Source of the DNA: an uncultured Polaribacter sp.
GTDB taxonomy: Bacteria; Bacteroidota; Bacteroidia; Flavobacteriales; Flavobacteriaceae
Direction: 5' to 3'
DNA length: 64,000 bases
NCBI RefSeq assembly: GCF_947501385.1
Contig: NZ_CANMVP010000001.1
Coordinates: forward strand, 350,764 to 414,763
The position numbers and the translations under genes are program-made. Each line of letters opens with the position of its first letter. The first letter of the stretch is position 1. Below the pieces are notes generated by a model. That model was given only the letters and a program-made list of their open reading frames with translations, was not told where the DNA came from and searched no databases. Below are positions 28,336 through 37,894 of the stretch, one piece after another.

Positions 28336-31158
28336 TTGAAAGACCAAGAATTTATAGAAGTTTACGGAGCAAGAGTTCATAATTTAAAAAATATAGATGT
28401 TAAAATTCCCCGAGAAAAACTAGTAGTAATCACTGGTTTAAGCGGAAGCGGGAAGTCTTCTTTGGCTTTTGATACGATCTATGCAGAAGGACAAAGACGT
28501 TATATTGAAACCTTTTCTGCCTATGCTAGACAATTTCTTGGCGGCTTAGAAAGACCCGATGTTGATAAAATTGATGGGCTTTCGCCAGTAATTTCTATTG
28601 AACAAAAAACAACCAATAAAAGTCCGCGTTCTACCGTAGGTACCATTACAGAGATTTACGATTTTCTGCGTTTATTATTTGCAAGAGCAGCAGATGCCTA
28701 TTCTTACAACACCAATCAAAAGATGGTGAGTTATTCAGATGAGCAAATAAAACAACTTATTTTAAAAGATTTTGACAATAAAAAAATAGCCGTTTTAGCA
28801 CCTTTAATTAAATCTAGAAAAGGACATTATAGAGAACTTTTCGAGCAAATTTCTAAACAGGGCTTCTTACGCGTTCGTGTGGATGGAAAAATTCAAGAAA
28901 TTGAAAAAGGCATGAAATTAGACCGCTACAAAATGCACGATATTGAGGTTGTTATAGATCGATTGGCCATAAATAACTCTGTAGAAAAACGTTTAGACGA
29001 AACCATAAAAACAGCTTTGTATTCTGGTAATAACATCATGATGGTGATTGATGTTGATGACAACAATCCTAGATATTTTAGTAGAGAATTGATGTGTCCA
29101 ACCACAGGAATTGCCTATCCAAATCCTGAACCAAACACATTTTCTTTCAATTCACCTAAAGGCGCTTGTAATGCTTGCAACGGATTAGGTATCACCAATG
29201 AAATCAACCTTAAAAAAGTAATTCCAGACAATACTATTTCTATAAAAAGCGGTGGAATTGTTCCTTTAGGAGAACAAAAAAGCAGTTGGATTTTTAAACA
29301 AATTCAGAATATTGCTGAACGATATAAGTTTAAATTAACAGATGCCATCAAAGACATTCCAAAAGAAGCATTAGACATTATTTTAAATGGTGGTAATGAA
29401 TCTTTTGAAATAGAATCTAAAGTTGTTGGAGTTCGAAGAAATTATAAAATTGACTTTGAAGGTATTGTTGCTTTTATCAACAATCAATACAACAATGCAG
29501 AAAGCACTTCTATAAAACGTTGGGCAAAAGGTTTTATGGATGAAGTTACGTGTGCTACTTGCAACGGGAAACGTTTAAAAAAAGAAGCACTTCATTTTAA
29601 AATTACTGATAAAAATATCAGTGATTTAGTGCAAATGGACATTACAGAATTGGCTTCTTGGTTTGCAACTATTGAAAAAGATTTGTCTGAAAAACAACTA
29701 CTAATTGCATCAGAAATATTAAAAGAAATCAGCATTAGAATTCAGTTTTTACTAGATGTAGGTTTAGATTATTTAACCTTAGACAGAACTTCTAAATCAC
29801 TTTCTGGTGGTGAAGCGCAAAGAATTCGTTTGGCCACACAAATTGGTTCACAATTAGTGGGTGTCTTATATATTCTAGATGAACCTAGTATTGGTTTGCA
29901 TCAAAGAGATAACGAAAAACTAATCGATTCATTAATAAAATTAAGAGATATTGGAAACTCTGTTTTAGTGGTAGAACACGATCAAGATATGATTGAAAAA
30001 GCAGATTTTGTTTTTGATATTGGTCCTGGTGCCGGAAAACATGGTGGAGAAATAGTTTCCGCAGGAACTTTTGCTGAATTAAAAAAACAGCGCACACTAA
30101 CTGCGGATTATATAACAGGAAAAAAGAAAATTGAAGTTCCAACCAAAAGAAGAGAAGGAAACGGAAAAACCATCAAATTGAAAGGAGCAAGTGGAAACAA
30201 TTTAAAAAATGTTTCTGTAGCATTTCCTTTAGGAAAAATGATTTGTGTGACAGGTGTTTCTGGAAGTGGAAAATCAACTTTAATTAATGAAACGTTATAT
30301 CCTATTTTAAATGCTCATATTTATAGAGGGGTTAAAAAACCAATGCCCTACAAAAAAATTGAAGGTTTAGAGCATGTAGATAAGGTAATTGATATCGATC
30401 AATCTCCTATTGGTAGAACACCACGTTCTAACCCAGCAACCTACACAAAAACCTTTGATGAAATTAGAAGCTTGTTTGCAAAAACTGCAGAAGCTGCCAT
30501 TCGGGGTTATAAACCTGGTCGTTTTTCTTTTAATGTAAAAGGTGGGCGTTGTGAAACTTGTCAAGGTGGTGGCGTTCGTGTGATAGAAATGAACTTTTTA
30601 CCAGACGTACAAGTAGAGTGCGAAACTTGCCAAGGAAAACGTTTTAATAGAGAAACCTTAGAGATTAGATACAAAGGAAAATCGATTTCTGATGTTCTAA
30701 ACATGACCATTGAAGATGCCACAGACTTCTTTATTAAAATTCCTAAAATTCATAGGAAATTAAAAACCATTAAAGATGTTGGTTTAGGATACATTACGCT
30801 TGGCCAACAATCTACCACACTTTCTGGTGGTGAAGCGCAAAGAATAAAATTAGCTGCAGAATTGTCTAAAAGAGACACCGGAAATACTTTTTATATTTTA
30901 GACGAACCTACCACAGGACTTCATTTTGAAGATATTAGAGTACTCATGGAGGTTTTAAACGAATTGGCTAACAAAGGAAACACAGTACTTATTATAGAGC
31001 ATAATTTAGATGTGGTAAAGCTAGCAGATTATGTGATTGATGTTGGTATGGAAGGTGGAAAAAAAGGAGGTACTATTTTATGTACGGGAACTCCAGAAGA
31101 AGTTGCCAAACATAAAAAAAGTTATACCGCGAAGTTTTTAAAGAAATTACTACTTTAG
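28336..31158 (+). CDS. uvrA: Excinuclease ABC subunit A
   Basis: Damage-recognition ATPase of nucleotide excision repair. 940 residues, two ABC modules: Walker [10 protein letters not shown] (34-42) and GVSGSGKST (near 640), signatures [13 protein letters not shown] and [13 protein letters not shown], each with Walker B ILDEP. Zinc-finger cysteines [14 protein letters not shown] and CETCQGGG...CETCQGKR are present. The start is TTG, since no ATG or GTG precedes the conserved [15 protein letters not shown]. Divergent from the PspC/K+ channel pair. Nothing is missing. Confidence 0.97.
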   Translation: MKDQEFIEVYGARVHNLKNIDVKIPREKLVVITGLSGSGKSSLAFDTIYAEGQRRYIETFSAYARQFLGGLERPDVDKIDGLSPVISIEQKTTNKSPRSTVGTITEIYDFLRLLFARAADAYSYNTNQKMVSYSDEQIKQLILKDFDNKKIAVLAPLIKSRKGHYRELFEQISKQGFLRVRVDGKIQEIEKGMKLDRYKMHDIEVVIDRLAINNSVEKRLDETIKTALYSGNNIMMVIDVDDNNPRYFSRELMCPTTGIAYPNPEPNTFSFNSPKGACNACNGLGITNEINLKKVIPDNTISIKSGGIVPLGEQKSSWIFKQIQNIAERYKFKLTDAIKDIPKEALDIILNGGNESFEIESKVVGVRRNYKIDFEGIVAFINNQYNNAESTSIKRWAKGFMDEVTCATCNGKRLKKEALHFKITDKNISDLVQMDITELASWFATIEKDLSEKQLLIASEILKEISIRIQFLLDVGLDYLTLDRTSKSLSGGEAQRIRLATQIGSQLVGVLYILDEPSIGLHQRDNEKLIDSLIKLRDIGNSVLVVEHDQDMIEKADFVFDIGPGAGKHGGEIVSAGTFAELKKQRTLTADYITGKKKIEVPTKRREGNGKTIKLKGASGNNLKNVSVAFPLGKMICVTGVSGSGKSTLINETLYPILNAHIYRGVKKPMPYKKIEGLEHVDKVIDIDQSPIGRTPRSNPATYTKTFDEIRSLFAKTAEAAIRGYKPGRFSFNVKGGRCETCQGGGVRVIEMNFLPDVQVECETCQGKRFNRETLEIRYKGKSISDVLNMTIEDATDFFIKIPKIHRKLKTIKDVGLGYITLGQQSTTLSGGEAQRIKLAAELSKRDTGNTFYILDEPTTGLHFEDIRVLMEVLNELANKGNTVLIIEHNLDVVKLADYVIDVGMEGGKKGGTILCTGTPEEVAKHKKSYTAKFLKKLLL

Positions 31159-31204
31159 CAGGCTTTTTCTTTTTTAGAAAAAAATAAAACAAAATTTACT
31201 GATT

Positions 31205-31912
31205 ATGACAAATGACGATAGAAAAATAAGAGAGAAACTTCAACAGAAAACCTGGAACGAAATAAAAACAAACGACTCTTGGGCCATCTTTAAAATTATG
31301 GCAGAATTTGTGGAAGGATATGAAAAATTAAGTAAAATAGGCCCTTCTGTATCCATTTTTGGTTCTGCAAGAACAAAACCAGATCATCCTTATTATAAGT
31401 TGGCAGAAGAAGTTGCTTTTAAATTAACACAAAACGGTTATGGTGTAATTACGGGTGGTGGACCTGGAATTATGGAAGCTGGTAACAAAGGTGCAAACAG
31501 AGGAAAAGGAATTTCTGTAGGTTTAAATATAGAATTACCCTTTGAGCAACATGACAATCCTTGGATAGATCCAGGAAAAAGTTTAGATTTCGATTACTTT
31601 TTTGTTAGAAAAGTAATGTTTGTAAAATATTCTCAAGGTTTTATTGTAATGCCTGGTGGTTTTGGAACCTTGGACGAGCTTTTTGAAGCCATTACATTAA
31701 TTCAGACTAAAAAAATTGGACGTTTCCCAATTGTGTTGGTGGGCACTAAATTTTGGGGCGGATTGCTAGATTGGATTAAGCAAACCTTAATTACAGAAAA
31801 CAATATAGGTCTAGAAGATTTAAAATTATTTAGAGTTGTTGACACGGCAGATGAAGCCATAGATCATTTGAATAAATTTTATGCCAAATACCAATTTAAA
31901 CCAAACTTTTAA
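31205..31912 (+). CDS. LOG-family (TIGR00730) nucleotide phosphoribohydrolase-like protein
   Basis: 235 residues with the diagnostic GGGPGIMEAGNKGA (near 85) and PGGFGTLDELFEAIT (near 160) motifs of the Rossmann-fold LOG/'lysine decarboxylase-like' family. Characterised members cleave ribose-5-phosphate from nucleoside monophosphates and make cytokinin-type bases; old 'lysine decarboxylase' labels are misleading. It starts 46 bp after uvrA and may be transcribed from it. Confidence 0.85.
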   Translation: MTNDDRKIREKLQQKTWNEIKTNDSWAIFKIMAEFVEGYEKLSKIGPSVSIFGSARTKPDHPYYKLAEEVAFKLTQNGYGVITGGGPGIMEAGNKGANRGKGISVGLNIELPFEQHDNPWIDPGKSLDFDYFFVRKVMFVKYSQGFIVMPGGFGTLDELFEAITLIQTKKIGRFPIVLVGTKFWGGLLDWIKQTLITENNIGLEDLKLFRVVDTADEAIDHLNKFYAKYQFKPNF

Positions 31913-31981
31913 AATATCTTTCAAAATAATATTTAATTGAAAGTAAACAATTACAAAACTCTAAAATTTTAGAAAAATTAA

Positions 31982-34792
31982 TTGAAAAATCGTTTTTACA
32001 TATTTATACTATTACTATTATTTAGTGGCTTAAATTTCGCACAACAAAATGAGATACATATAAAGGCTACACTAAATTCTGAAGAAGATAAATTATTAAT
32101 ACAACAAGAAATTGTGTTTTATAATAATTCTAAGGACACCTTAAATCATATCTTTTTGCATGATTGGGCAAATAGTTTTAAAGATAGAAATACACCATTA
32201 TCTAAAAGATTTATAAAAGATTTTAGAAAAGATTTATATTTTGCTGATGATGATGAAATTGGTTTTTCTAAAATTAAAAACATTTCAATAGACTTTAATA
32301 GTATCATCTATAAAGAACTAGAAAATCGGCAAGATATTGTTCAATTATTTCTTGAAACACCGCTAGAACCAAAAGATAAAATTACTATTAATGTTACTTA
32401 CGCTGTTAAGATACCGAGTGCAAGATTCACGAATTATGGAAAAAATGAAAATGGATATAATTTAAGGTATTGGTATATGACGCCAGCAGTCTATGAAGAG
32501 GGTTGGCAGCTTATGAGTAATTTAAATTTGGATGATCTATTTGAAGACTACACTACTTTTAATATTGATTTTAAGATTCCTAAAGAACTTACTTTAATTA
32601 GTAGCTTAAAGCAAACTAAAAAAACCGATGAAAACTTTAATTACTACAACTTATACGGTACAAACGAAAAAGATGTAATTGTTAATATTCAAAAAGTTAA
32701 TAAGTTCGAAATTTTTAATACAGATTCTTATATTGTACAGACAGACATTTTAGATGAAAAGTTAGATCCCCATTTAACCAAAGATATTTTAAACAGAGAA
32801 TTGCTGTTTTTAAAAAATATTTTAGGTGATTTTCCTACAGATAAAATATTCGTTGATGAAGTTATGCGCAGAAAAGACCCGGTGTATGGGTTGAGCCAAC
32901 TTCCCTCTTTTATACGGCCTTTTTCAGATGTTTTTAAATATGATTTGACATTATTTAAAGCACTTTCAAAGAAATACTTAAAACAAACGCTGCTAGTCAA
33001 TGAAAGATCTGACTATTGGATCATAGATGGTTTGCAAAATTATTTAATGATTGAATATGTCAACAAATTTTATCCAGAAATTAAACTGATAGGAACCGCG
33101 TCTAACTCATGGTTTTTAAAACGATTTAATATTTCCAAATTAAAATTCAATCAAAAATATCAATTTGTTTATCAATTTACAGCACGTAAATTCTTAGACC
33201 AATCTTTAAAGACGTCGGCAGATTCTTTATCAAATTTCAATAGAAGAATTGTAAGTAAATACAAAGCAGGTTTAGGTTTTACCTATTTAAAAGGATATTT
33301 GGGCAAAGATGCTTTAAATAAAAGTATAAAACTATTTTACCAGAAACACAAACTTACTACTGCAAATAGCACTGATTTTAAAAATGCTCTACATAAAAAT
33401 ACAACGAGGGATATTGATTGGTTTTTTAGTGATTTTATAAAAACAAATAAAAAAATTGACTATACGATTCAATCTGTAAAAGAAGCAAAAGACAGCTTAC
33501 TCGTAACGCTGAAAAATAAAAGAAATATTACCGCACCCATTGCATTTTATGGCATTAAAGATGATACAATTGCCTATAAAAAGTGGTTCCCAAATATTGA
33601 TGATCAAAAAACAATTAGTGTACCTAAGGGAAAATTTGACCAACTCGTTTTAAATTATGAAAATATCTATCCAGAGTATAATACCTTAGATAATTACTAT
33701 AATACAAATAGAGGATTCTTTAATAAGCCATTTAAATTCTCTTTAATAAAAGATGTAAAAGCACCGAATTATAATCAGTTATTTTACCAACCTAACTTTG
33801 GTTATAATTTTTATGATGGCTTAATCTTAGGGCTAAAAGTACATAATAAGCCTTTAATCAAGAGGAATCTTGAGTTTAGTCTGGCTCCAAGTTATGCGTT
33901 TAAAAGTCAAATGATTAATGGCTCTTTTTCTGTGCTATTTAATCAGTTTTTCGAAGAAACTAGTATTTATAAAATTTCATACGGTATTGCTGGAAACACC
34001 TTGCAATATGCACCAGAATTGTCTTACAGTTCTTTAATTCCTTATGTAGATGTTGTTTTTAAAAGAAAATCTTTAAGAGATGCCAGCAATGAATTTATAA
34101 GAGCCAAAGTAGTGCATATAGACAAAGAAGTTTCGCCTTTAGTAACAAAAACAGCACAAGACAATTACAGTATTTTTAGTGTAAGCTATAATTATATTTC
34201 ACCAGATATTATTAAAGAACTTCGTTATAATTTTAATTCAGAAATTTCTAAAAGCTTCTCTAAAATTTCTGCAGATTTAAGGTATAGAAAATTAACATCT
34301 ACAGATACTCAATTAGATTTTAGAGTATTTGCTGGTGCCTTCTTGCACAACAACTCTAAAGGAGACTATTTTAGCTTTGGTTTAGACAGAGCCAATGATT
34401 ATCTGTTTGAACTCAATTACTACGGACGTTCAGAAGATTCTGGTATTTTTAGTCAACAATACATTATTACAGAAGGTGGTTTTAAATCTGTTTTACCAAC
34501 AAGATTTGCCAATCAGTATATGGTCTCTTTAAATTCTAGCATTGGTCTATGGCGTTGGGTAGAATTATATAATGATGTTGCTTTTTTAAAGAATAGAAAT
34601 GAAGGCCTTTTCTTTGGATATGAAAACGGCATTAGATTGAACTTCATACACAATATTTTCGAAATCTACTTTCCTTTATATTCCAACAATGGCTGGGAAG
34701 TTGCGCAACCATCTTATCCTCAGAAAATTCGATTTACATTTACAGGAGATCTCAATAGAGTTTATAATTTTTTCAGAAGAGGCTTATTCTAA
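31982..34792 (+). CDS. Degenerate M1-peptidase-like protein with C-terminal outer-membrane beta-barrel
   Basis: 936 residues from a TTG start; a signal peptide follows (RFYIFILLLLFSGLNFAQ). The first half has M1-aminopeptidase traits: an N-terminal beta-rich domain (IHIKATLNSEEDKLLIQQEIVFYNNSKDTLNHIFLHDW) and the VYGLSQLPSF and IIDGLQNYLMIEYV segments that align with GAMEN-type and NEGFAEY-type parts. Where HEXXH should be (around residues 327-345) it reads ALSKKYLKQTLLV, so the zinc ligands are gone. From about residue 585 (FKFSLIKDVKAPNYNQLFYQPNFGYNFYDGL) alternating strands run to a terminal aromatic FRRGLF, typical of an outer-membrane barrel. Substrate and role are unknown. It starts 69 bp after the LOG gene. 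Confidence 0.7.
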   Translation: MKNRFYIFILLLLFSGLNFAQQNEIHIKATLNSEEDKLLIQQEIVFYNNSKDTLNHIFLHDWANSFKDRNTPLSKRFIKDFRKDLYFADDDEIGFSKIKNISIDFNSIIYKELENRQDIVQLFLETPLEPKDKITINVTYAVKIPSARFTNYGKNENGYNLRYWYMTPAVYEEGWQLMSNLNLDDLFEDYTTFNIDFKIPKELTLISSLKQTKKTDENFNYYNLYGTNEKDVIVNIQKVNKFEIFNTDSYIVQTDILDEKLDPHLTKDILNRELLFLKNILGDFPTDKIFVDEVMRRKDPVYGLSQLPSFIRPFSDVFKYDLTLFKALSKKYLKQTLLVNERSDYWIIDGLQNYLMIEYVNKFYPEIKLIGTASNSWFLKRFNISKLKFNQKYQFVYQFTARKFLDQSLKTSADSLSNFNRRIVSKYKAGLGFTYLKGYLGKDALNKSIKLFYQKHKLTTANSTDFKNALHKNTTRDIDWFFSDFIKTNKKIDYTIQSVKEAKDSLLVTLKNKRNITAPIAFYGIKDDTIAYKKWFPNIDDQKTISVPKGKFDQLVLNYENIYPEYNTLDNYYNTNRGFFNKPFKFSLIKDVKAPNYNQLFYQPNFGYNFYDGLILGLKVHNKPLIKRNLEFSLAPSYAFKSQMINGSFSVLFNQFFEETSIYKISYGIAGNTLQYAPELSYSSLIPYVDVVFKRKSLRDASNEFIRAKVVHIDKEVSPLVTKTAQDNYSIFSVSYNYISPDIIKELRYNFNSEISKSFSKISADLRYRKLTSTDTQLDFRVFAGAFLHNNSKGDYFSFGLDRANDYLFELNYYGRSEDSGIFSQQYIITEGGFKSVLPTRFANQYMVSLNSSIGLWRWVELYNDVAFLKNRNEGLFFGYENGIRLNFIHNIFEIYFPLYSNNGWEVAQPSYPQKIRFTFTGDLNRVYNFFRRGLF

Positions 34793-34918
34793 AAAAATTA
34801 AATACCAATACAACATTCTATTTTTTTTACATTATTCTCAATTAAAATCTATTTTAAGAGCGTTATCTTACGAAATATTTAACGAATATTTAAATTTTTA
34901 ATTATCAAGTAAAAAAAC

Positions 34919-34926
34919 TATCTTTG
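34919..34926 (+). promoter_or_regulatory. Probable -7 box of the fused E1 gene
   Basis: TATCTTTG in the context AAACTATCTTTGCAAAAGCC, a classical Bacteroidota promoter core. It lies 380 bp upstream of the E1 ATG, and nearly all the intervening DNA is the element at 34978-35267. Confidence 0.5.
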
Positions 34927-34977
34927 CAAAAGCCTAAATATACCCGTTGTGCATTTTGAGTTAAATGTATTCCAAAA

Positions 34978-35267
34978 TGTCAGTTCGAGACCCGAGAAAA
35001 ATTTTTATCAAGCGATTGGAATGACGTAATGTCTCCTCGAGCGCAGTCGAGAGGTTAAAGAAGGTCTCGACTGCGCTCGACCAGACATATATTAATAATT
35101 TGTAAAACAGTAACTTACAAGCTACGTCAATGGTAGTGATTTTTTGATAAAAAAATCGTATCGAGAACTAGTTTAGAAACGAAAATTCTTACCTACCTGA
35201 CCGACGGTAGGCAGGTTCTCGATACAAATTTCACTTATTTCAATCGTGAAATTCACTCGAATTGACA
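34978..35267. mobile_element. MITE-like element A
   Basis: Non-coding, about 290 bp, bounded by TGTCAGTTCGAG (34978-34989) and CTCGAATTGACA (35256-35267), inverted repeats matching at 11 of 12 positions. Inside are a palindromic repeat (35031-35086) and an inverted pair GTATCGAGAAC (35158-35168) / GTTCTCGATAC (35215-35225). Its first 65 bp are nearly identical to the start of element B at 40413. No target duplication was recognised. It makes up most of the 513-bp gap before the E1 gene; the remaining left part (34793-34977) holds the promoter box. Confidence 0.7.
35031..35086. repeat. Palindromic intergenic repeat, copy 2 (inside element A)
   Basis: GTCTCC, arm TCGAGCGCAGTCGAGA, short centre, arm TCTCGACTGCGCTCGA, CCAGAC. 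It is the same family as 6831-6890 and 47739-47808. Confidence 0.85.
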
Positions 35268-35305
35268 GAATTTATCAAAATGCACAACAGGTTAAATATA
35301 TAAAA

Positions 35306-37762
35306 ATGTTGCAAAAAACGCTTACTCAAAAAAACAAGAAAGAACTTTCATTTGAAGATTTTAAAGCAGAAGTTTTAAACGACTATAAAATTGCTAAAAT
35401 CAGTAGAGAATGTAGTTTGCTTGGAAGAAGAGAGGTTTTAACAGGAAAAGCAAAGTTTGGTATTTTTGGCGATGGTAAAGAAGTACCTCAATTAGCCATG
35501 GCAAAAGCCTTTAAAAAGGGCGATTTTAGATCTGGCTACTACAGAGATCAAACCTTTATGATGGCGATTGGTGAATTAACGGCACAACAATTTTTTGCTG
35601 GGTTATACGCACATACAGATATAGAAGTTGAACCCATGTCTGCTGGAAGACAAATGGGAGGCCATTTTGCCACTCACAGTTTAAATGAAGACGGAAGCTG
35701 GAAAAATCTTACACAACAATACAATTCTAGTGCAGACATCTCTCCTACTGCTGGTCAAATGCCACGTTTGCTAGGTTTAGCACAAGCCTCTAAAATCTAT
35801 AGAAACGAAAAAAGTGTACAACACAAAAGTAATTTTTCTATCAAAGGAAATGAAGTTGCTTGGGGAACCATTGGAAATGCAAGTACTAGTGAAGGATTGT
35901 TTTTTGAAACTATCAACGCTGCGGGTGTTTTACAAGTACCTATGATTATGAGTGTTTGGGATGATGAATATGGAATTTCGGTACATGCAAAACATCAAAC
36001 TACAAAAGAAAGTATCTCAGAAATTTTAAAAGGATTTCAAAGAGATGAAAAAAATAAAGGTTACGAAATTTTTGTTGTAAATGGTTGGGATTACGTACAA
36101 TTGGTTGATATTTATAACAAAGCAGCCAAAATTTCTAGAGAAGAACACGTTCCTGTTTTAATTCATGTAAAAGAGTTGACACAACCTCAAGGACATTCTA
36201 CTTCGGGATCTCATGAAAGATATAAAGGGAAAGACAGACTTCTTTGGGAACAAGACCATGATTGTATTGCCAAAATGCGAAAATGGATTTTAGATTTTGA
36301 ATTAGAAACAGATGCAGGTGAAACTTTGCGTTTCGTAGATTCTGAAGAAGAAATCATCATCTTAGAAAAAGAAGCAAAAAAAATAGTGACCACCGCGAAA
36401 AGAAATGCATGGAATGCATTTAATAATGATGTAAAAGATGAAGTGGTAGTTGCCGTTAAATTGTTAGAAAGAGTAGCTTCTAAAAGTAAAAATGGGGTTT
36501 TTATAACCAAATATAAAAACGATTTAGAAAAAATAGACGAACCTATTCGGAAAGAAATTTTAATCGCTACCAGAAAATCGCTCCGTTATTTAAAAGAGGA
36601 AGATTTTTCTGAGAAAAGAGAACTTCAAAATTTTATTAAAGACGCCATTAAAAGTGCTGCACAAAAATATTCTTCTTTTTTATTAAGTGAAAGCAATCAC
36701 AGTGCCTTAAAAGTAGCTGCAAACAAACCAACTTACGCTCAGCATCAGAACTTAGTAGATGCAAGAATTATCATGAGAGATAATTTTGATGCGATCTTAA
36801 AAAAGCATCCAGAGGTAATTATTTTTGGTGAAGATGCCGGTTTTATTGGTGATGTAAACCAAGGTTTAGAAGGACTTCAAGAAAAATACGGTGATATTCG
36901 AATTTCTGATACAGGCATTAGAGAGGCCACCATTATTGGTCAAGGAATTGGTTTGGCAATGCGTGGGTTAAGACCCATTGCAGAAATACAGTATTTAGAT
37001 TATTTGTTATATGCACTTCAAATTATGAGTGACGATTTAGCAACACTTCATTATAGAAGTTTTGGGAAACAAAAAGCACCTCTAATTATAAGAACTCGTG
37101 GGCACAGATTAGAAGGCATTTGGCATGCAGGATCTCCAATGGGAGGAATTATTAACAACGTTCGTGGAATGCACGTTTTAGTTCCTAGAAACATGACCAA
37201 AGCGGCTGGTTTTTACAACACCTTATTAGAAGGTGATGAACCTGCTTTGGTCATAGAATGTTTAAATGGGTATCGCTTAAAAGAAGAATTACCCACCAAT
37301 TTAGCAGAATTTAAAACACCCATCGGTTTTGTTGAAACTGTAAAAGAAGGAACTGATATCACCATCGTTTCTTATGGTTCTACGCTGCGAATTGTTGAAG
37401 AAACAGCAAACGAATTACAACAAGTTGGCATACATATCGAAATTATCGATGCGCAAAGTTTATTACCCTTCGATTTGAATAGCGATTGTGTAAAAAGTTT
37501 GGCAAAAACAAACAAATTATTGGTGATAGATGAAGACGTTCCTGGTGGAGCTTCTGCCTATATACTTCAGGAAATACTAGAAAAACAAGACGGATATCAA
37601 TATTTAGATAGCAAACCAAGTACGTTAACGTCTAAAGCACACAGACCTGCTTATGGTACAGATGGAGATTATTTTTCGAAACCATCTGCAGAAGATATCT
37701 TTGAAAAAGTATATGAGATGATGCACGAATCGAACCCTACAAAATTTAAGAGTTTATATTAA
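35306..37762 (+). CDS. Fused alpha/beta E1 component of a (branched-chain) 2-oxoacid dehydrogenase
   Basis: Thiamine-diphosphate enzyme that decarboxylates 2-oxoacids (probably 2-oxoisovalerate type) and passes the acyl group to lipoyl-E2. About 818 residues: an alpha-type half (GYYRDQTFMMAIGEL, GRQMGGHFATHSLN, WGTIGNASTSEGLFFETINAA, and the GHSTSGSHERY loop) joined to a beta-type half (IFGEDAGFIGDVNQGLEGL, DTGIREATIIGQGIGLAMRGL, GAS-rich VIDEDVPGGASAYILQEI). Fused E1 is usual in Bacteroidota. I chose the ATG at 35306; the in-frame GTG at 35246 would take its first residues from the inserted element A. No E2 or E3 gene nearby. Ends with a terminator at 37786. Confidence 0.9.
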   Translation: MLQKTLTQKNKKELSFEDFKAEVLNDYKIAKISRECSLLGRREVLTGKAKFGIFGDGKEVPQLAMAKAFKKGDFRSGYYRDQTFMMAIGELTAQQFFAGLYAHTDIEVEPMSAGRQMGGHFATHSLNEDGSWKNLTQQYNSSADISPTAGQMPRLLGLAQASKIYRNEKSVQHKSNFSIKGNEVAWGTIGNASTSEGLFFETINAAGVLQVPMIMSVWDDEYGISVHAKHQTTKESISEILKGFQRDEKNKGYEIFVVNGWDYVQLVDIYNKAAKISREEHVPVLIHVKELTQPQGHSTSGSHERYKGKDRLLWEQDHDCIAKMRKWILDFELETDAGETLRFVDSEEEIIILEKEAKKIVTTAKRNAWNAFNNDVKDEVVVAVKLLERVASKSKNGVFITKYKNDLEKIDEPIRKEILIATRKSLRYLKEEDFSEKRELQNFIKDAIKSAAQKYSSFLLSESNHSALKVAANKPTYAQHQNLVDARIIMRDNFDAILKKHPEVIIFGEDAGFIGDVNQGLEGLQEKYGDIRISDTGIREATIIGQGIGLAMRGLRPIAEIQYLDYLLYALQIMSDDLATLHYRSFGKQKAPLIIRTRGHRLEGIWHAGSPMGGIINNVRGMHVLVPRNMTKAAGFYNTLLEGDEPALVIECLNGYRLKEELPTNLAEFKTPIGFVETVKEGTDITIVSYGSTLRIVEETANELQQVGIHIEIIDAQSLLPFDLNSDCVKSLAKTNKLLVIDEDVPGGASAYILQEILEKQDGYQYLDSKPSTLTSKAHRPAYGTDGDYFSKPSAEDIFEKVYEMMHESNPTKFKSLY

Positions 37763-37785
37763 GTATACGCTCTTATTAACTGTTT

Positions 37786-37818
37786 AAAAGCTCGAAAATT
37801 ATAGATTTTCGAGCTTTT
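37786..37818 (+). terminator. Terminator of the E1 gene
   Basis: Stem AAAAGCTCGAAAAT with its complement, 5-base loop, then a T-rich tail, 24 bp after the stop. Confidence 0.85.
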
Positions 37819-37894
37819 CTTTTAACAAAACTATAAGAATTCACTTCAATGTATTTTGATAATTTAGTAGATGAAATTTTCGACACACCAACTT

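Noticed and set aside
31205..31912. Lysine decarboxylase
   Set aside because: The PGGxGTxxE motif marks the LOG family, whose known activity is nucleotide phosphoribohydrolase; the older name is an annotation error.
34689..34901. Plus-strand open frame of 70 codons
   Set aside because: Mostly overlaps the end of the M1-like gene in another frame and has no start signal or known features.
35246..35305. Upstream GTG start of the E1 gene
   Set aside because: These codons fall in or next to the right end of element A and encode residues unlike the family; ATG at 35306 is preferred.
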